The notes under the pieces are model-generated. The model did no database searches and had not been told where the DNA came from. It worked only from the letters and a program-made list of their open reading frames with translations. Shown here piece after piece: positions 12,405 to 23,787 of a stretch of 64,000 nucleotides of DNA. Within the stretch, counting starts at the first letter, position 1, and each line of letters begins with the position of its first letter. The position numbers were made by a program, and so were the translations under genes. Source of the DNA: Liolophura sinensis (Eukaryota > Mollusca > Polyplacophora > Chitonida > Chitonidae); NCBI RefSeq assembly GCF_032854445.1, contig NC_088297.1, forward strand, positions 8,853,375 through 8,917,374. The letters run 5' to 3'.

Positions 12405-13682
12405 CTGCTCCCAGACGACCACTTTCTTGCAATCTCCTCAAAAATTTTATGTTCCAATTTTTCCACTGTTTCTTCTTGCAGCCTTTCCCTAGATGTTTTA
12501 ACTCCCATCTCTTAGTGTCCAAAACAAGCCTTGAATAACTGAATTCCGGGTCACTTTTTATGTTTATCAGGGAGTTTTTAAGTCACAAATGTCTATCAAT
12601 GCTGTTCTGAAAACAGTTGATACTGTCTGGTTCATATTCAGAACCATCCTTCTTGTGAGCAGCTAAAAACAAACAAAAACTGCAATCAGTTCTACCAATT
12701 CTAGGTGTTTTTCTTACTTCATTCTCTTCACTATATTGTTTTTTGAACTATTTACAAATTTGGAGTTAAAAAAATTTAGAATAGATCTCAAGATTATTTC
12801 ACTCATATGTGTATAACAGCACCAAGGTTTGTTGATGGAGGAAGTTGGACAGAGATCACAAGAAACCAGACAGAGATCACAAGAAACCAAACAGAGAGCA
12901 CAAGAAACCAGACAGAGATCACAAGAAACCAAACAGAGAGCACAAAAAACCAGACAAGCTCAGAAGAAACCAAACAGAGCCCAAAGAGGTTTCCTTTGCC
13001 CAGTGAAAGCCACCGGCACAACTGATAGTCAATTCTACAATTTTTAGGCCAACCTCTTTTAACTATAATATTGTAAGAAGACTAAAAACAAAGGCCCTCC
13101 TGGAAAACTTGCATCAAGTGTCATAAACGGGCCATTAGTAGTAAAACCGCCCAAGGATCATTATTCCTCCCTAACAAAACACTAAATGCAAAGTTTGAAA
13201 ATTAAAAAATCTTAAAAAGAAACAACACCAGACCTGTGCACGAATACACTGTATATACAGCCACAATGAAGAGTTAATGAATAACTGACAAATGAATACG
13301 TTGGAATATTTTTACTATAAAAGACCACAGCACACAGAGTAAAACCAGAGCAGCAATAACAGTTTGGTTGTTGGCAAATGCTCGCACGTAATGCTCGCAT
13401 TGCCTAAAATCCAACAAATCAGCTACAGTTCTTCAACCAAAGAAACTGTGCAGAAACCAATATACTCACTGAGGTAGAAACTTAGCCAGCACATTATCTA
13501 GCTCTGGGGTGGGAATGTCTTCCAATTCATGCTCCTCGCCATTCGCTTTCGCAGACTCCTTGAAGTTTCTCACCCTTGGTATTATGGGCTGTGCTTTTTG
13601 GGGGGGAAAGGTCTTTCCCAGGTACAAATACTCTGCTGTCTGGTCCTTGCCTGAGAGGTCACTGATCATAGCAGTGTGCATG
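12405..13682 (-). pseudogene. Broken Crypton/KIAA1958-like gene fragment, two exons
   Basis: Two minus-strand exon-like blocks encode successive parts of one family. Block 1 (13682 to 13470) follows acceptor gcttctgtcag, contains LEDIPTPELDNVLAKFL and ends at a GTGAGT donor. Block 2 (12662 to 12405) follows acceptor gtttgtttttag and reads KKDGSEYEPDSINCFQ, then PEFSYSRLVLDTKRWELK, then GKGCKKK, and ends at a strong GTAAGA donor. Order and spacing match the N-terminal half of KIAA1958-like Crypton-derived proteins. Block 2 has an in-frame TGA after DRHL, and the two blocks do not join in a common frame. No catalytic part was found further along. It is therefore a decayed element or host-gene relic inside intron 2 of gene 1, in the same orientation as gene 1. 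The entry phase of block 1 is also incompatible with the gene 1 linker. Confidence 0.68.
12838..12990 (+). repeat. 21-bp minisatellite, about 7 units
   Basis: The unit AGAAACCAGACAGAGATCACA repeats with single-base changes (CAGAGATCA alternating with CAGAGAGCA). It lies inside the pseudogene intron. The open frames on both strands here result from a period divisible by 3. Confidence 0.9.
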
Positions 13683-13689
13683 CTGACAG

Positions 13690-15920
13690 AAGCAATCCCT
13701 ATAGCAGTAACGACTTTTGTGTCCTCATGTTTGACATTTATAGTACGCGTCTGTCTATTCCTCTCACTCTACATGACCGTATTCTCTGACACATCCTCCG
13801 GTTCAGTCTTAATCTAATCACCGGCCTGGTCTGTAGAAATTCCGAGGTATGAAATAAAAATATGTGAAAACTGAGTCCATAGAGTGATGAAGATTTTCCG
13901 CGGATTTTCAAGCTTTCCCTAGGGTTTCCAAGTTGTAAGTCACTTTCGCATTTCAGAAGGCCGTCATTTTTTTAACAGACGTTGTGGAATCTGGCACGAC
14001 ACGGGAGTTGGGTGCTAATTTTCACTCAACAGCCTATGCTTTAAAATAGTGCCAGCATGCTTGCTACATTAAATATCTGCTTCATTGAAATTCTGCATTG
14101 GAAATTGTGTCCCTGTTGGCAGTAACTTATGGTAAAAACAATGGAAAACACCATGTAAAAAGTGTTACTTTTGAAGCTTGCCATATATTGGCCATGAAAG
14201 GCACTCCTATCTGCGAATGGGTGTTAATTTTAACCAGCTGCTTTGTTGTGGTGAGTGTAGTGGTAAGTATCCTGACACGCAAATGTCCCCTATTCTCACA
14301 CTTCCAAGGTTTTGCAATTTTTTCCTGGATTTCGGAGGTTTTCAGAGTCTTTCCGGCATAAATGGACGTGTATTCTAAGCTATCCTAAGGATCAGCTATA
14401 AGAAAATTATTTTTAATTTCTTCTTTATTTTGTAAATGTGGAAAATTAATCTTGTAAACATTTTATCAAAATGTTCCAAGGTATCTCCAGAGTCCATGGG
14501 GTGGCCATGAGATTTCCAGGAAAAATCAAGGCATTTCTACAGACGAGTCCAGCCTTGGATATATCATCTCCTGCTGATTGGTCATATTGAAAGAAAGCAC
14601 GACCTTAAATGCCTAGGAAGAGGATCATCTTTTTTTTTTACCTCTCCGTTTATTTCGCTCTGACATATCTGACATTTCTCAGAAATGCGGGTTAACAAGC
14701 CAATTCATTATGAGTCTATTTGTATCTAATATTCTAGCACATCTACCATGCACTCAGTGTTTTATCTGCCAAACGTTATTAAAGGGTATTAAAATTTAAC
14801 AGATCAAACTTTAAATGAAACCACAACTGTAAACTTGTTACCAGATTTAAATATATGAAATGAATGTGAACGCAACCAGGACAAATCAGTTAAAAACTGT
14901 GGAATTTTGAACACAACAGTACCAGGGGATGTATATTAGCATAATATCACACTAATTACTAATTTATTCACAATTAAATGTCAACTGAAAGAGAATGTGA
15001 AAATTGTTGAATATTTATGGTACATATGGCTGAGATGATTATCAAATCAGGAGAGGGCAGCAAATGGCATTTCATCTTTTCCTTTTTTCTTCTCAGTAAA
15101 AATGGTCTCATCCAAAATATTTCTTTGGGAGCCAAAAGTTAACCTATGTTTAACAATGGATTAAAATTCACTTTTCACAGCTTTATTAAAAAGATCCATG
15201 AAAAGTGGAGAATTTGTGATATGCTGGAACAGACAAGAACAGTTATGTTGTTCATAAATCACACTGATGTGTATGAAACTCTTGAAGGCGTGCACTACCT
15301 GAGCTCTCCGTCGCCTTTCAGTCTGCGATCTTGTGCTCAAATATTTAACCAGCAAGATTTGTTATAACTACGACTCAAAATTAACTTTCTTGCCCAGTTG
15401 CTCCAAGAGCAACTGTTATAAAATGCAGTACACCCACGCGCAACGAAGACAGATAAACCACTTCCCCTGAAGACATTTAACGTACCAGGGGTTTATAACA
15501 GCCCCTTTAATAACGACCTGATTTTAAAAATCATATGAGAGTAACGTTGATAAGCTCGAACTCGAAAACTGTGTTGAACAACAATGAAATAAATACGTAC
15601 ATTCCATATGTTACCAAAGTCATGAAGATCACATCTGACCTCAACGAATTGCTTAAATTGTAAAATATTTATATTTCCACTTGATCAAACAATATATCCT
15701 AAATGATCATGAATTTCATCTGTGACTAACTTGCCCATGTTTTCTGATTCTGAGAGTTTTATTGATTCTAGAAAGGTGGTTTGATGTTTGCTTGGAACAT
15801 GACATGATATTCTACTGGAAAATTTTATGTTTCGGCACCAAAAATAATATTACGTGAAATTTATTTACCTCTGAAAATGCACTTTTGTGGGCAAAATTTT
15901 TTAGGGTACCTGTACATATA
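13690..15920. other. Gene 1 intron, no recognised gene
   Basis: This is 2.2 kb with scattered short open frames but no supported exon. It has a T-tract at 14631-14639 and a small hairpin (AGTTGCTCCAAGAGCAACT) at about 15397-15415. Nothing else stands out. Confidence 0.45.
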
Positions 15921-15924
15921 TTTG

Positions 15925-16493
15925 GAAGTTTTCTCAACATGATTGAGGCAACATTTTGGGAAGTTTTCTCAACATGACTGAGGCAACAAGTTGGGAAATT
16001 TTCTCAACATGACTGAGGCAACAAGTTGGGAAGTTTTCTCAACATGACTGAGGCAACAAGTTGGGAAGTTTTCTCAACATGACTGAGGCAACAAGTTGGG
16101 AAATTTTCTCAACATGACTGAGGCAACAAGTTGGGGAGTTTTCTCAACATGACTGAGGCAACAAGTTGGGAAGTTTTCTCAACATGACTGAGGCAACAAG
16201 TTGGGAAGTTTTCTCAACATGACTGAGGCAACAAGTTGGGAAGTTTTCTCAACATGACTGAGGCAACAAGTTGGGAAATTTTCTCAACATGACTGAGGCA
16301 ACAAGTTGGGAAATTTTCTCAACATGACTGAGGCAACAAGTTGGGAAGTTTTCTCAACATGACTGAGGCAACAAGTTGGGAAATTTTCTCAACATGACTG
16401 AGGCAACAAGTTGGGAAGTTTTCTCAACATGACTGAGGCAACAAGTTGGGAAGTTTTCTCAACATGACTGTGGCAACAAGTTGGGAAATTTTA
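15925..16493 (+). repeat. 35-bp minisatellite, about 16 units
   Basis: The unit TTCTCAACATGACTGAGGCA plus ACAAGTTGGGAAGTT repeats with almost no variation. The main difference is AAGTT versus AAATT at the unit end. The first and last units are the most diverged (GATTGAGG, GACTGTGG), as expected for an array homogenised from the centre. Confidence 0.95.
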
Positions 16494-16857
16494 AGTCCTC
16501 AATATAATGATGCCACCAGGATTTTAGGTTACCAAAAACGAAAAATTGTAGGCATACCCTCATTCTTTTAGTAGCACTGAAAGCAGAATATTATGTTCTT
16601 TTCCCAGCTTTTTTGAGAGTATGTTGTTCATCAGAAAGCCCAACTATGTGGAAAAAAAAAACAAAGAGACTAAATATTCCTGTTACAGCTACATGTTTCT
16701 TGTCCCAACCAAGTGTCCCAAAAACGAGAACAAATAGGGTATCCTTCTTATATTATAATATGCATTAAGTTACCGTAACAAAGAAAGGAGCAGGGGAGAT
16801 AACTCTAAACATCAAATCTAAATGAATGTGTCCACACCAGAGGATTCTCTCACCGGT

Positions 16858-17128
16858 GGGGCCTCTGTGGTTCAGTTGGTTAGCGCCCTAGCGCAGTGTA
16901 ATGAACCAGGAGTCTCTCATCAATGCGGTCGCTGTGAGTTCAAGTCCAGCTCATGCTGGCTTCCTCTCCGGCCGTATGTGGGAAGGTTTGCCAGCAACCT
17001 GCGGATGGTCGTGGGTTTCCCCGGAGCTCTGCCCGGTTTCCTCCCACCATAATGCTGGCCGCTGTCGTATAAGTGAAATATTCTTGAGTACAGCGTAAAA
17101 CACCGATGAAGAAAATAAATAAATAAAT
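16858..17128 (+). repeat. SINE family A, full length
   Basis: This is a complete, little-diverged copy with A-box-like GGTTCAGTTGGTTAGCGC, B-box region GTGAGTTCAAGTCCAGCTC and an AAATAAATAAAT tail. It lies within 500 bp of the gene 1 linker exon donor. Confidence 0.92.
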
Positions 17129-17581
17129 CTCTCAATGGTACGAGGTATGACAAAATCACACAAACTTTATACTATATTTTAGAGCCATCTCTACATCCAT
17201 CAAGCCTGCAAATAAGTAACCTGCCAAGGACATTGTCATGGATCAAATCCCATCTATTTTGTGCCTGATAAAGTTCATAAAAATACCATAAGAACTTACA
17301 TGTATGTCCTTTAGAACACAACTGGATTGAATGGCTTTTGAATTTGTCAGCCACACCTCATGAAGTTATTTGCAGGTCTGTACATGTAGAGGCACTAAAT
17401 TTTTACATTTCAGAAAGAATATGTTCAAAGGACATCCGTTTTGTCCTGCCAGTCAAAATGATGCCTTAAGGGGAAATTTCGCTGGTTAGACATGTTTTAA
17501 GGTCAAACATTTTGACCCTGAAGCATGACTGCAGCTATAAATCTATAAAATGTACAGTGTAGAAATCATATAGAAACCTAC

Positions 17582-18205
17582 CAGCAATTGATGATGCTTG
17601 TATCCCCTGATCAAGAACTGCTGACTGTGAATCATTGTGACAGAGGGGTGACACTGTAAACTGTGACTCTGTTGACTGACCACTATTAAGATCCTCATTT
17701 CTGGGGGGTAGGGGCGATGTATCAAGGCCACTGACAGATTCTATCACAAATCTCCCACCGCTGCCCTCACTGTCATTTGAGCCCTCTGCCATCTCACCCA
17801 GCACAGACATGAGGCTTTGATTAGTGGGAGGTTCCCCAGGGGAAATCCGTTGTTGTTTTGGGGGTGTACTGTGGGCAGGAATTTCCTCTGGAAAGCTGTC
17901 CAAGCCAGCTGGTTCTGCAGAAAGGCGTTTCCGCGGAACTGTGCTCTCTGCAGCAAAGTTGTTGTGAATGTGTAGGCTGACTGGAAACACCTCAGTGGGC
18001 TCATCTTTCACAACGATGGGGGAAAGTGGGTGAGACTGAGAAGGGGAGAAGTCATTAACGGATGAAACCACCTGGTGTACTTTCCTCTGTGGGGACAGAG
18101 TCCTTGGATGTGATGGACTACTAGAAAGTGTTCGTTTTGCATGTTTGCGTTTACTTCTGTACAGGCCTTTCAACCACAAAGGATCGGGTTCCTGCCCTGA
18201 ACACA
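17582..18205 (-). CDS. Gene 1, linker exon (exon 2)
   Basis: This 624-nt internal exon follows acceptor tttgattttgtag and ends at donor GCTG|gtaggt; both borders are in phase 1. It starts with VCSGQEPDPLWLKG, matching DCSGEEPNPLWLKG in gene 2. The rest is Ser/Pro-rich and probably disordered: a basic RSKRKHAKR patch, the psi-K-x-E sumoylation-type motif in IVVKDEPTEVFPV, a possible nuclear signal at PRKRLSAEP, and NQSLMSVLGEM near the C-terminal third. These elements recur in the same order in gene 2, while the spacer sequence has diverged. It probably links the N-terminal module to the DNA-binding ends and acts in the nucleus. No enzymatic motif is visible. Confidence 0.85.
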
Positions 18206-18300
18206 CTACAAAATCAAACAAAATGAATGTTAAATTAGAAGTGTTTTAGCCGAAAAACAAAAGACTGTACCTGCATTGTCTGTATAACAAATGACAATTG

Positions 18301-18527
18301 ATTTATTTATTTATTTGATTGGTGTTTTACGCAGTACTCAAGAATATTTCACTTCTGCGACGGCGGCCAGCATTATAGTGGGAGGAAACCGCAGGTTGCG
18401 TCAGACCTTCCCACTTATGGACGGAGAGGAAGCCAGCAGGAGCTGGACTTGAACTCACAACGACCACATTGCTGAGAGACTCCTGGGTCATTACCCTGCG
18501 CCAGCGCCCTAACCAAATGAGCCAAAC
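18301..18527 (-). repeat. SINE family A with internal deletion, minus orientation
   Basis: The tail starts at TTTATTTATTTATTTGATTGG. The copy lacks the GGGCAGAGCCCGGGGGAAACC part of the central domain, passing directly from GGGAGGAAACCG to CAGGTTGCG. It sits in intron 1 of gene 1, 100 bp upstream of the linker exon. Confidence 0.88.
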
Positions 18528-18730
18528 TGACAATTGAAATAATTACATGTATCAACTGTGTATGTACATGCATACAGTTCATTTATTATATTAACATTAC
18601 ATGCAGTGATTAAAATGGCTTATCAAACTGAATGGCGTTCAGCAGTGAAATACAACTGCAATTTAAGTGAGGAGTCTTGTCTGGTACCAGGCAAAGGTGT
18701 ACTCCAGTTTCCTCCACCCACAAACCTACC

Positions 18731-19064
18731 GGCCCTGATAGCACAGTTGGTAGAGCGTCCGCTTCGGGAGCGATGGACCAGGTTCAATCCTGGGTAGACT
18801 CACACCTACATGTAAGACCTTAAAAGAGGAAGTTGTAATTTCCTCGCTTGGCGTTTAGCACGAAGTGGATAGTGCAACCACTGATTGACCCGTAGCGATA
18901 TAATGGATTGGGCGGGCGGCTTACTCGCCTTCGGTAAGGAGTCTCAGTAAAGTAGCACTAGATAAAAGAGCGGTGGATATCCATCCTGCAACAAGGAGGC
19001 ACATTACATGCACTCTAAGAATTCCTTCGTTGCCATATGACTGAAAAATTGTTAAGTACGAGTG
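18731..19064 (+). repeat. SINE family B with intact tRNA-like head
   Basis: This is the clearest tRNA-like head of the family: GATAGCACAGTTGGTAGAGC (A box), CCGCTTCGGGAGCG (anticodon-arm-like) and GGTTCAATCCTGG (B box). The body follows as in the copy at 11560. The 3' end is truncated near GTTAAGTACGAG without the CACT tail. It is not a tRNA gene: the acceptor stem does not pair convincingly and the SINE body follows directly. Confidence 0.9.
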
Positions 19065-19513
19065 CTGTCATTTAAGTGAAAATGCTTCAGTACAGCAGTG
19101 AACACAGATGCATGTAAATATTAAGATACTTTAAGAAACTTCTGGGCTTCTCATACATGTACATGTAGGTCAATCCACCTTGGATAAGCAGCCACACTTG
19201 GCAACCAGGGAAAGAATACACATTCATGCGTTGAATATTTTTTCTGAATATCTGACACACATGCCCGTCGATAGCAACGCTCAGTGACAATGTGCTAGAC
19301 AGAAACTCTTCTTGTATTTATTTTCCAAACATTTCTTATGACATAGGAGCTAACAACAACAGTATGTGAAATAAATTCTCAGAACGTCTCTCTGAGACAG
19401 TTGAAGTCCTCACCCTTGCAAACTGAGTCAAGAATGGCTATCTAGTAGTTCATATAAGCCAAGTATTTTCTCTCAGTGTAATTTATACATTATATACTTA
19501 TACATGTACTTAC

Positions 19514-19667
19514 CCAGAGACACTGCTCCTCTTAACTTGTACTCTGCCAGCCGAAGGTCCAACCACACTGCGAACTGTGACAACACATCTGGGTCGCTAC
19601 AGAGTTCTCCAATTATTGCCGCAAATTTCAACTGCACTCTCTCCAGTGACACACCCATCTTGGACTC
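19514..19667 (-). CDS. Gene 1, first coding exon (N-terminal module)
   Basis: The ATG is at 19658-19656 and 145 coding nt run to donor CTGG|gtaagt at 19514, ending in phase 1. A plausible acceptor (gcaaatgacag) just upstream leaves a 9-nt 5' UTR in this exon, so a noncoding first exon is expected further right. The encoded module begins MGVSLERVQLKFAAIIGELC and continues VLSQFAVWLDLRLAEYK. By eye it matches 44 of 48 residues of gene 2 and is close to gene 3. I do not recognise the family. It looks helical and amphipathic, so an interaction or oligomerisation platform is possible, but that is inference. High conservation next to a fast-diverging linker argues for strong selection. Confidence 0.85.
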
Positions 19668-19867
19668 CTGTCATTTGCAGAACAAGTGAAGAAACTCAAA
19701 ATTTAAGCTAAAAATTAAAACTTGAACGGACTTAAAACATTACAATATATTGAACATGCATGACTACAAATTTCTAATATAACCAATGCACGTGCTGTAC
19801 CTGTAATTGCCTGTTCGTGTACAAATCAAATACAAACATGTACATTTGCCAACAGATATACATGTAT

Positions 19868-20062
19868 AGTACCATAATTCCTCAATCTTTTGGCATACGA
19901 GAGAGCAACTTTCAGTGGAATTAAAATGCACCATTTTCATTTGATTTTGAAGACAAAACTACCATGCATGAGATGGCCAGCTTCAGGGCTTCTAACACAG
20001 TATAATTGTATCAGTTAACACAGAATAATTCTGTCAAAATTACTTGCATAAACACCTTGCAA
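19868..20062 (+). repeat. Interspersed repeat family E
   Basis: A segment from ATAATTCCTCAATCTTTTGG through GCAACTTTCAGTGGAATT and GAAGACAAAACTACC to TTGCAAACAGGCGAAAA recurs at 38341 (same strand) and, in part, at 39284-39412 (opposite strand). No terminal inverted repeat or coding capacity was found. It is an unclassified short element. Confidence 0.65.
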
Positions 20063-20716
20063 ACAGGCGAAAAATTCACAGTACTTGCTGTTTACATTGT
20101 ATGCATATATTATTTATATTATTTAGGTGTTTAAAGCCCAAATTTGGTTTTCACATCTTTTTCAGTCATCAAATTGAGGAAAAACTAACTCTACATACAT
20201 GTATATGATGTTGGTTATTTTCATGGGTTGAGGAAATCGGATTGCCGGGATAAAACCACCAAACCACCGTCAAGTATTGATACATGTATAAACACCATAT
20301 TGGTTGGAAGACAGATGATCTTTGATGAATGTTAGATTGTGAAAGTAAAGGGAAATCTACGAATTCCCTGTCCAAGGGCCTATTGCATGATCTACCCTAG
20401 ATTGCTTAATAAGCAACATGCAACACAGTATAAATCATTTCACTTTTAAAAGACACTCATATGTATGATGACAACATGAAGGCATGTTTGCTCCAATAAT
20501 CTAAGGTGGTATATAGTTAAATTAAAAAAGCCGAATCGGTATTCCAGGAGTCTCACAAGTTCACGCAGATTTGGACAAGACGGTGCAAACATGGCAAATT
20601 TACATGGCTAAAAAGTGTGACTTCACCTGCTAGACTGTATACATCTTGCACAGTCGGTTCTATTAATTGGTTCTGTGCCATTAACAGCAGTAGTGTAAAC
20701 CTGCGCTAGTTTCCAA

Positions 20717-21040
20717 CAGACCCCACCTTATCTCATCTGATCAAGAGACCCCACCTTATCTCATCTTATCATCTTATCAAGACCCCACCTTATCTCATCT
20801 TATCAACACCCCACATAATCTCATGTTATAAAGAGACCCCACCTTATCTCACCTTATCAAGAGACCCCACGTCACCTCATCAAGAGACCTCACCTTATCT
20901 CATTTTATCAAGATATCTCACCATATCAAGAGACCCCACATTATCTAATTTTATTCATAGACCCCACCTCATCTCATCTTATCACGGAACCCCACCTTAT
21001 CTCATCCTATGAAGAAACCCCACATTATCTCACCTAAATC
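20717..21040 (+). repeat. Degenerate tandem repeat of a CCCCACCTTATCTCATCTTA unit
   Basis: About a dozen imperfect copies of GACCCCACCTTATCTCATCT with variable spacers (AAGA, CAAGAGA, ACAC). Unit length varies from roughly 20 to 32 bp, unlike the exact arrays elsewhere in the window. Confidence 0.8.
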
Positions 21041-21302
21041 TGCATAATCCTGAGAGACTCCTGAAATAATGATTTGGCTTATTAAACATTGAGGTCTATT
21101 TTCAACTATTTCAGATATTTCGTTCAGGTAGGTTCTCACAATGACAACATTTAATTTAAATGAACTATGGTCCAATGTAGTTTACACATTTCTGACTGTT
21201 GCTTTCTCCCTTTTCTTTTCTTTCTACTTGTTCTATAAATTCTGTATCTCAAAGAGACATGAGTGATATCCACCATATCTATGTCCTATTACACTCAAAC
21301 GA

Positions 21303-21559
21303 TGCCTCTGTGACCGAGGTGGTTAATGTGCCAACGCAGTACAATATGACCAAGGAGCCTCTCACCAATGCAGGTCTTGTGAATTCAAGTCCAGCTCATG
21401 CTGGGTTCCTCTCCGGCCGTACATGGGACATGTGGGAAGATCTGCCTGCAGCCTGCTGATGGTCGTGGATTTCCTCCCACCATAATGCTGGCTGCAGCCG
21501 TACAAGTGAAATATTCTTGAGTCTGGCGTAAAACACCAATCAATCCAATAAATAAATAA
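21303..21559 (+). repeat. SINE family A, diverged
   Basis: The head GATGCCTCTGTGACCGAGGTG is diverged. The central block GTGAATTCAAGTCCAGCTC is followed by a short duplication (ACATGGGACATGTGGGA). The 3' end is GTCTGGCGTAAAACACC with an AAATAAATAA tail. Confidence 0.85.
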
Positions 21560-22671
21560 TCAAACAGGGGGGTAACTTTTCACACTTGTGCTGTCCCTAC
21601 GTGCACACGCAGTTTAGTCAGACTGATCTCACTGTTTTCACAATAGTTGTCAGCATTATGACACAAATAATGAATAAATGTAGCAGATTACTCTCGTGAT
21701 CTTCCAGATCTATGCCGTCCCATTTCCGTGTCTTCGATTTATCGAGGGGAGTGGGGACGAAAGCGGGGACTTGGAGGCATGGACTGCGCGTAGACTAGCC
21801 CTCGATGACTACGCCACGCTGTTTTATATGCGTGGCGTAGCCATCCAGGGCTGTGCATAGTCATGTTAACTGGATAACAAGATGGAAGCAACTGACAATG
21901 ATTCCTATAAAGGTTAGCTTACGAAAATACACGTTTTCCTTTGGCACTGACCTTCCAGTCAAATCAAGCCTCCATGAGATTAAATCATCACAACGAAACA
22001 TTAGCACATAAATTGCCCGATTTTCAAACGGATATGCTTTTTACCCTTCAACACAAAAGATCGCAAACAGTGCTGCTTTTGTTGTATCAGCGATATTAGA
22101 CACATCTGTTCGTTTCTGCGTCAGATGTATTTCTTCAGCAAATTTCTACGTTAACGAACAAGAAAACTGCTTTATTTTCCTAGATAAACAAGATTACTGC
22201 AATCCACGAAGAACCAATTACAGAGTGCTCCCTTATTAAAGTTTCTTGTAGTGGAGGAAGGAAAGGACGCTAAATAACAAATGTAGATGCTTCGGAGGGA
22301 TGTGGCAATCTGTAGTTTTTGTGTGCAAGATATCCGCCAAATAGCATCTGTTTTAAGGGTGAGTTGTTGTCAGACATCTCATTTAACGGAAGGATGTTTT
22401 AATGAGTGAATGAAAAAGCCTGCATCCCGCTTATTTTACGATCGTTTATTGGTGTTCTATCAGTCGGACTCGGGCCACTAGACTGCAAATTCTGTCGCGG
22501 TGTCAACAGTCGCTTGTGCACGTGGATCTAATCTTCCCACGAGTAAGGTTGTGTTGTTTTCAGTTTACTCACAAAAACAGACATTAGTTACGTTAAACCA
22601 GTCTTACTATCTTTGCACTCTTGTTTGGCACCCAAAGTCAAACACACCTTCACATGTACATTGAATTCGAG
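21560..22671. other. Intergenic region between divergent genes 1 and 2, promoter candidate
   Basis: No coding exon is visible between gene 1 (minus) and gene 2 (plus). The segment 21.7-22.5 kb is richer in GC and CpG than its surroundings (for example 21720-21850) and would be a reasonable place for start sites and noncoding first exons of both genes. I cannot fix a start site. An imperfect palindrome is listed separately. Confidence 0.3.
21797..21852. other. Imperfect palindrome in the divergent intergenic region
   Basis: The 11-bp arms CTACGCCACGC and GCGTGGCGTAG flank a 10-nt loop. Outer 6-bp arms AGCCCT and AGGGCT pair beyond a 6-by-6 internal mismatch. The total is about 56 bp. Confidence 0.8.
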
Positions 22672-23008
22672 TGAGTGAGTGAGTGCTTAGGGTTTAAAGT
22701 CGTACTTAACAATTTTTTGGTCATATGACGACGAAGGAATCCTTGGAGTGCATTTGATGTGCCTCCTTGTCGCAGGACGGATTTCCACGTTTTCTTTTAT
22801 CTAGTGCTGCTTCGCTGAGATGCCTTACCGAAGGCAAGTAAGCCACCCCAACCGAGCCATTATACTGATACGGTTCAACCAGTCGTTGCACTATCCCCTT
22901 CATGCTGAATGCCAAGCAAGGAATTTACAACTTCCTCTTTTAAAGTCTTAGGTGTGATTCGACCAAGGATTGACACTGGATATACCGCTCCCGAAGCGGA
23001 CCATTGAT
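22672..23008 (-). repeat. SINE family B, minus orientation
   Basis: It starts with the reversed tail GAGTGAGTGAGTGAGTGC and runs through GTCGTACTTAAC, CTTACCGAAGGCAAGTAAGC and ACAACTTCCTCTTTTAAAG to the head CCGCTCCCGAAGCGG. It lies between gene 1 and gene 2. Confidence 0.9.
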
Positions 23009-23305
23009 TTTGAGGTCATTGCTACAGTAGGTCCATGTACTAGATGAACTTGTTGTGCTATTTTTAAATTTCGAGCAAATAATATCAAGTGGTTCAGCAA
23101 ATAGTCAGAAATTGCTCTAAAGTTACATTTGGCAAATGTTTGTTTGGCACTCAAAAGGGCTTATTATCCGTACCATTTTGTCTGTGAATTTACTGCAAAC
23201 ACCACTTTGAGTGTGGTCCTAACAAGTGTTTTAGCCAGTATTCATGGTGTTTGGTGGACAGAGAGTGCACATATATACCCTCTGAGCTTACAGTGTCTTA
23301 CACAG

Positions 23306-23552
23306 GTGGGGCTTCCGTGGCTGAAGAGGTTAGCACGCTAGCACAGTGCAATGGCCGAGTAGCCTCCCACCATTGCGGTCGCTGTGAGCTCAAGTCCAAC
23401 TCATGCTGGCCTACGTGGGAAGGTCTGCCAGCAACCTGCAGATTTCCCCCGGGCTCTGCTCGGTTTCCGTCCACCATAATGCGGGCTGATTTCGTAAATG
23501 TAAAATATTCTTGAGCACGGTGTGAAATACCAAACACAAAAAATAAATAAAT
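23306..23552 (+). repeat. SINE family A, diverged
   Basis: The head GGGGCTTCCGTGGCTGAAG is followed by GTGAGCTCAAGTCCAACTC. There are internal deletions around the GCCGTACG block (CTGGCCTACGTGGGAAGG). The 3' end is diverged (GAGCACGGTGTGAAATACC). Confidence 0.86.
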
Positions 23553-23787
23553 CTGACATAGGTCACTTTCTAAAGGGATGCGTATTTTCATATCTGCACT
23601 CCTACAATTTCCTATCTGACATTTGCTCAATTGGCTATCATTAGCTGAGGGATCCCATGTTAGCTGACCCACAAGTGGCTCGTGTTAAGCTCATATCAAC
23701 CTTTTCTGTTGTTACACACTGCAAACGCCAGCACTCTAGGAATCGGTGCTACAGCCTACTTTAAGGATAGGGAATGAGAGTGATATT

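Noticed and set aside
12803-13047. Glu/Thr/Gln-rich and Trp/Leu-rich small proteins
   Set aside because: Four overlapping frames on both strands of a 21-bp tandem repeat; no coding evidence.
13470-13682. Third terminal module of gene 1
   Set aside because: It enters in a different phase from the gene 1 linker donor, ends at a splice donor and has no stop of its own. It continues into another block of the same broken Crypton-like gene.
18733-18810. tRNA gene
   Set aside because: A and B boxes are present, but the sequence runs straight into a SINE body that recurs at four other places. It is a tRNA-derived SINE head.
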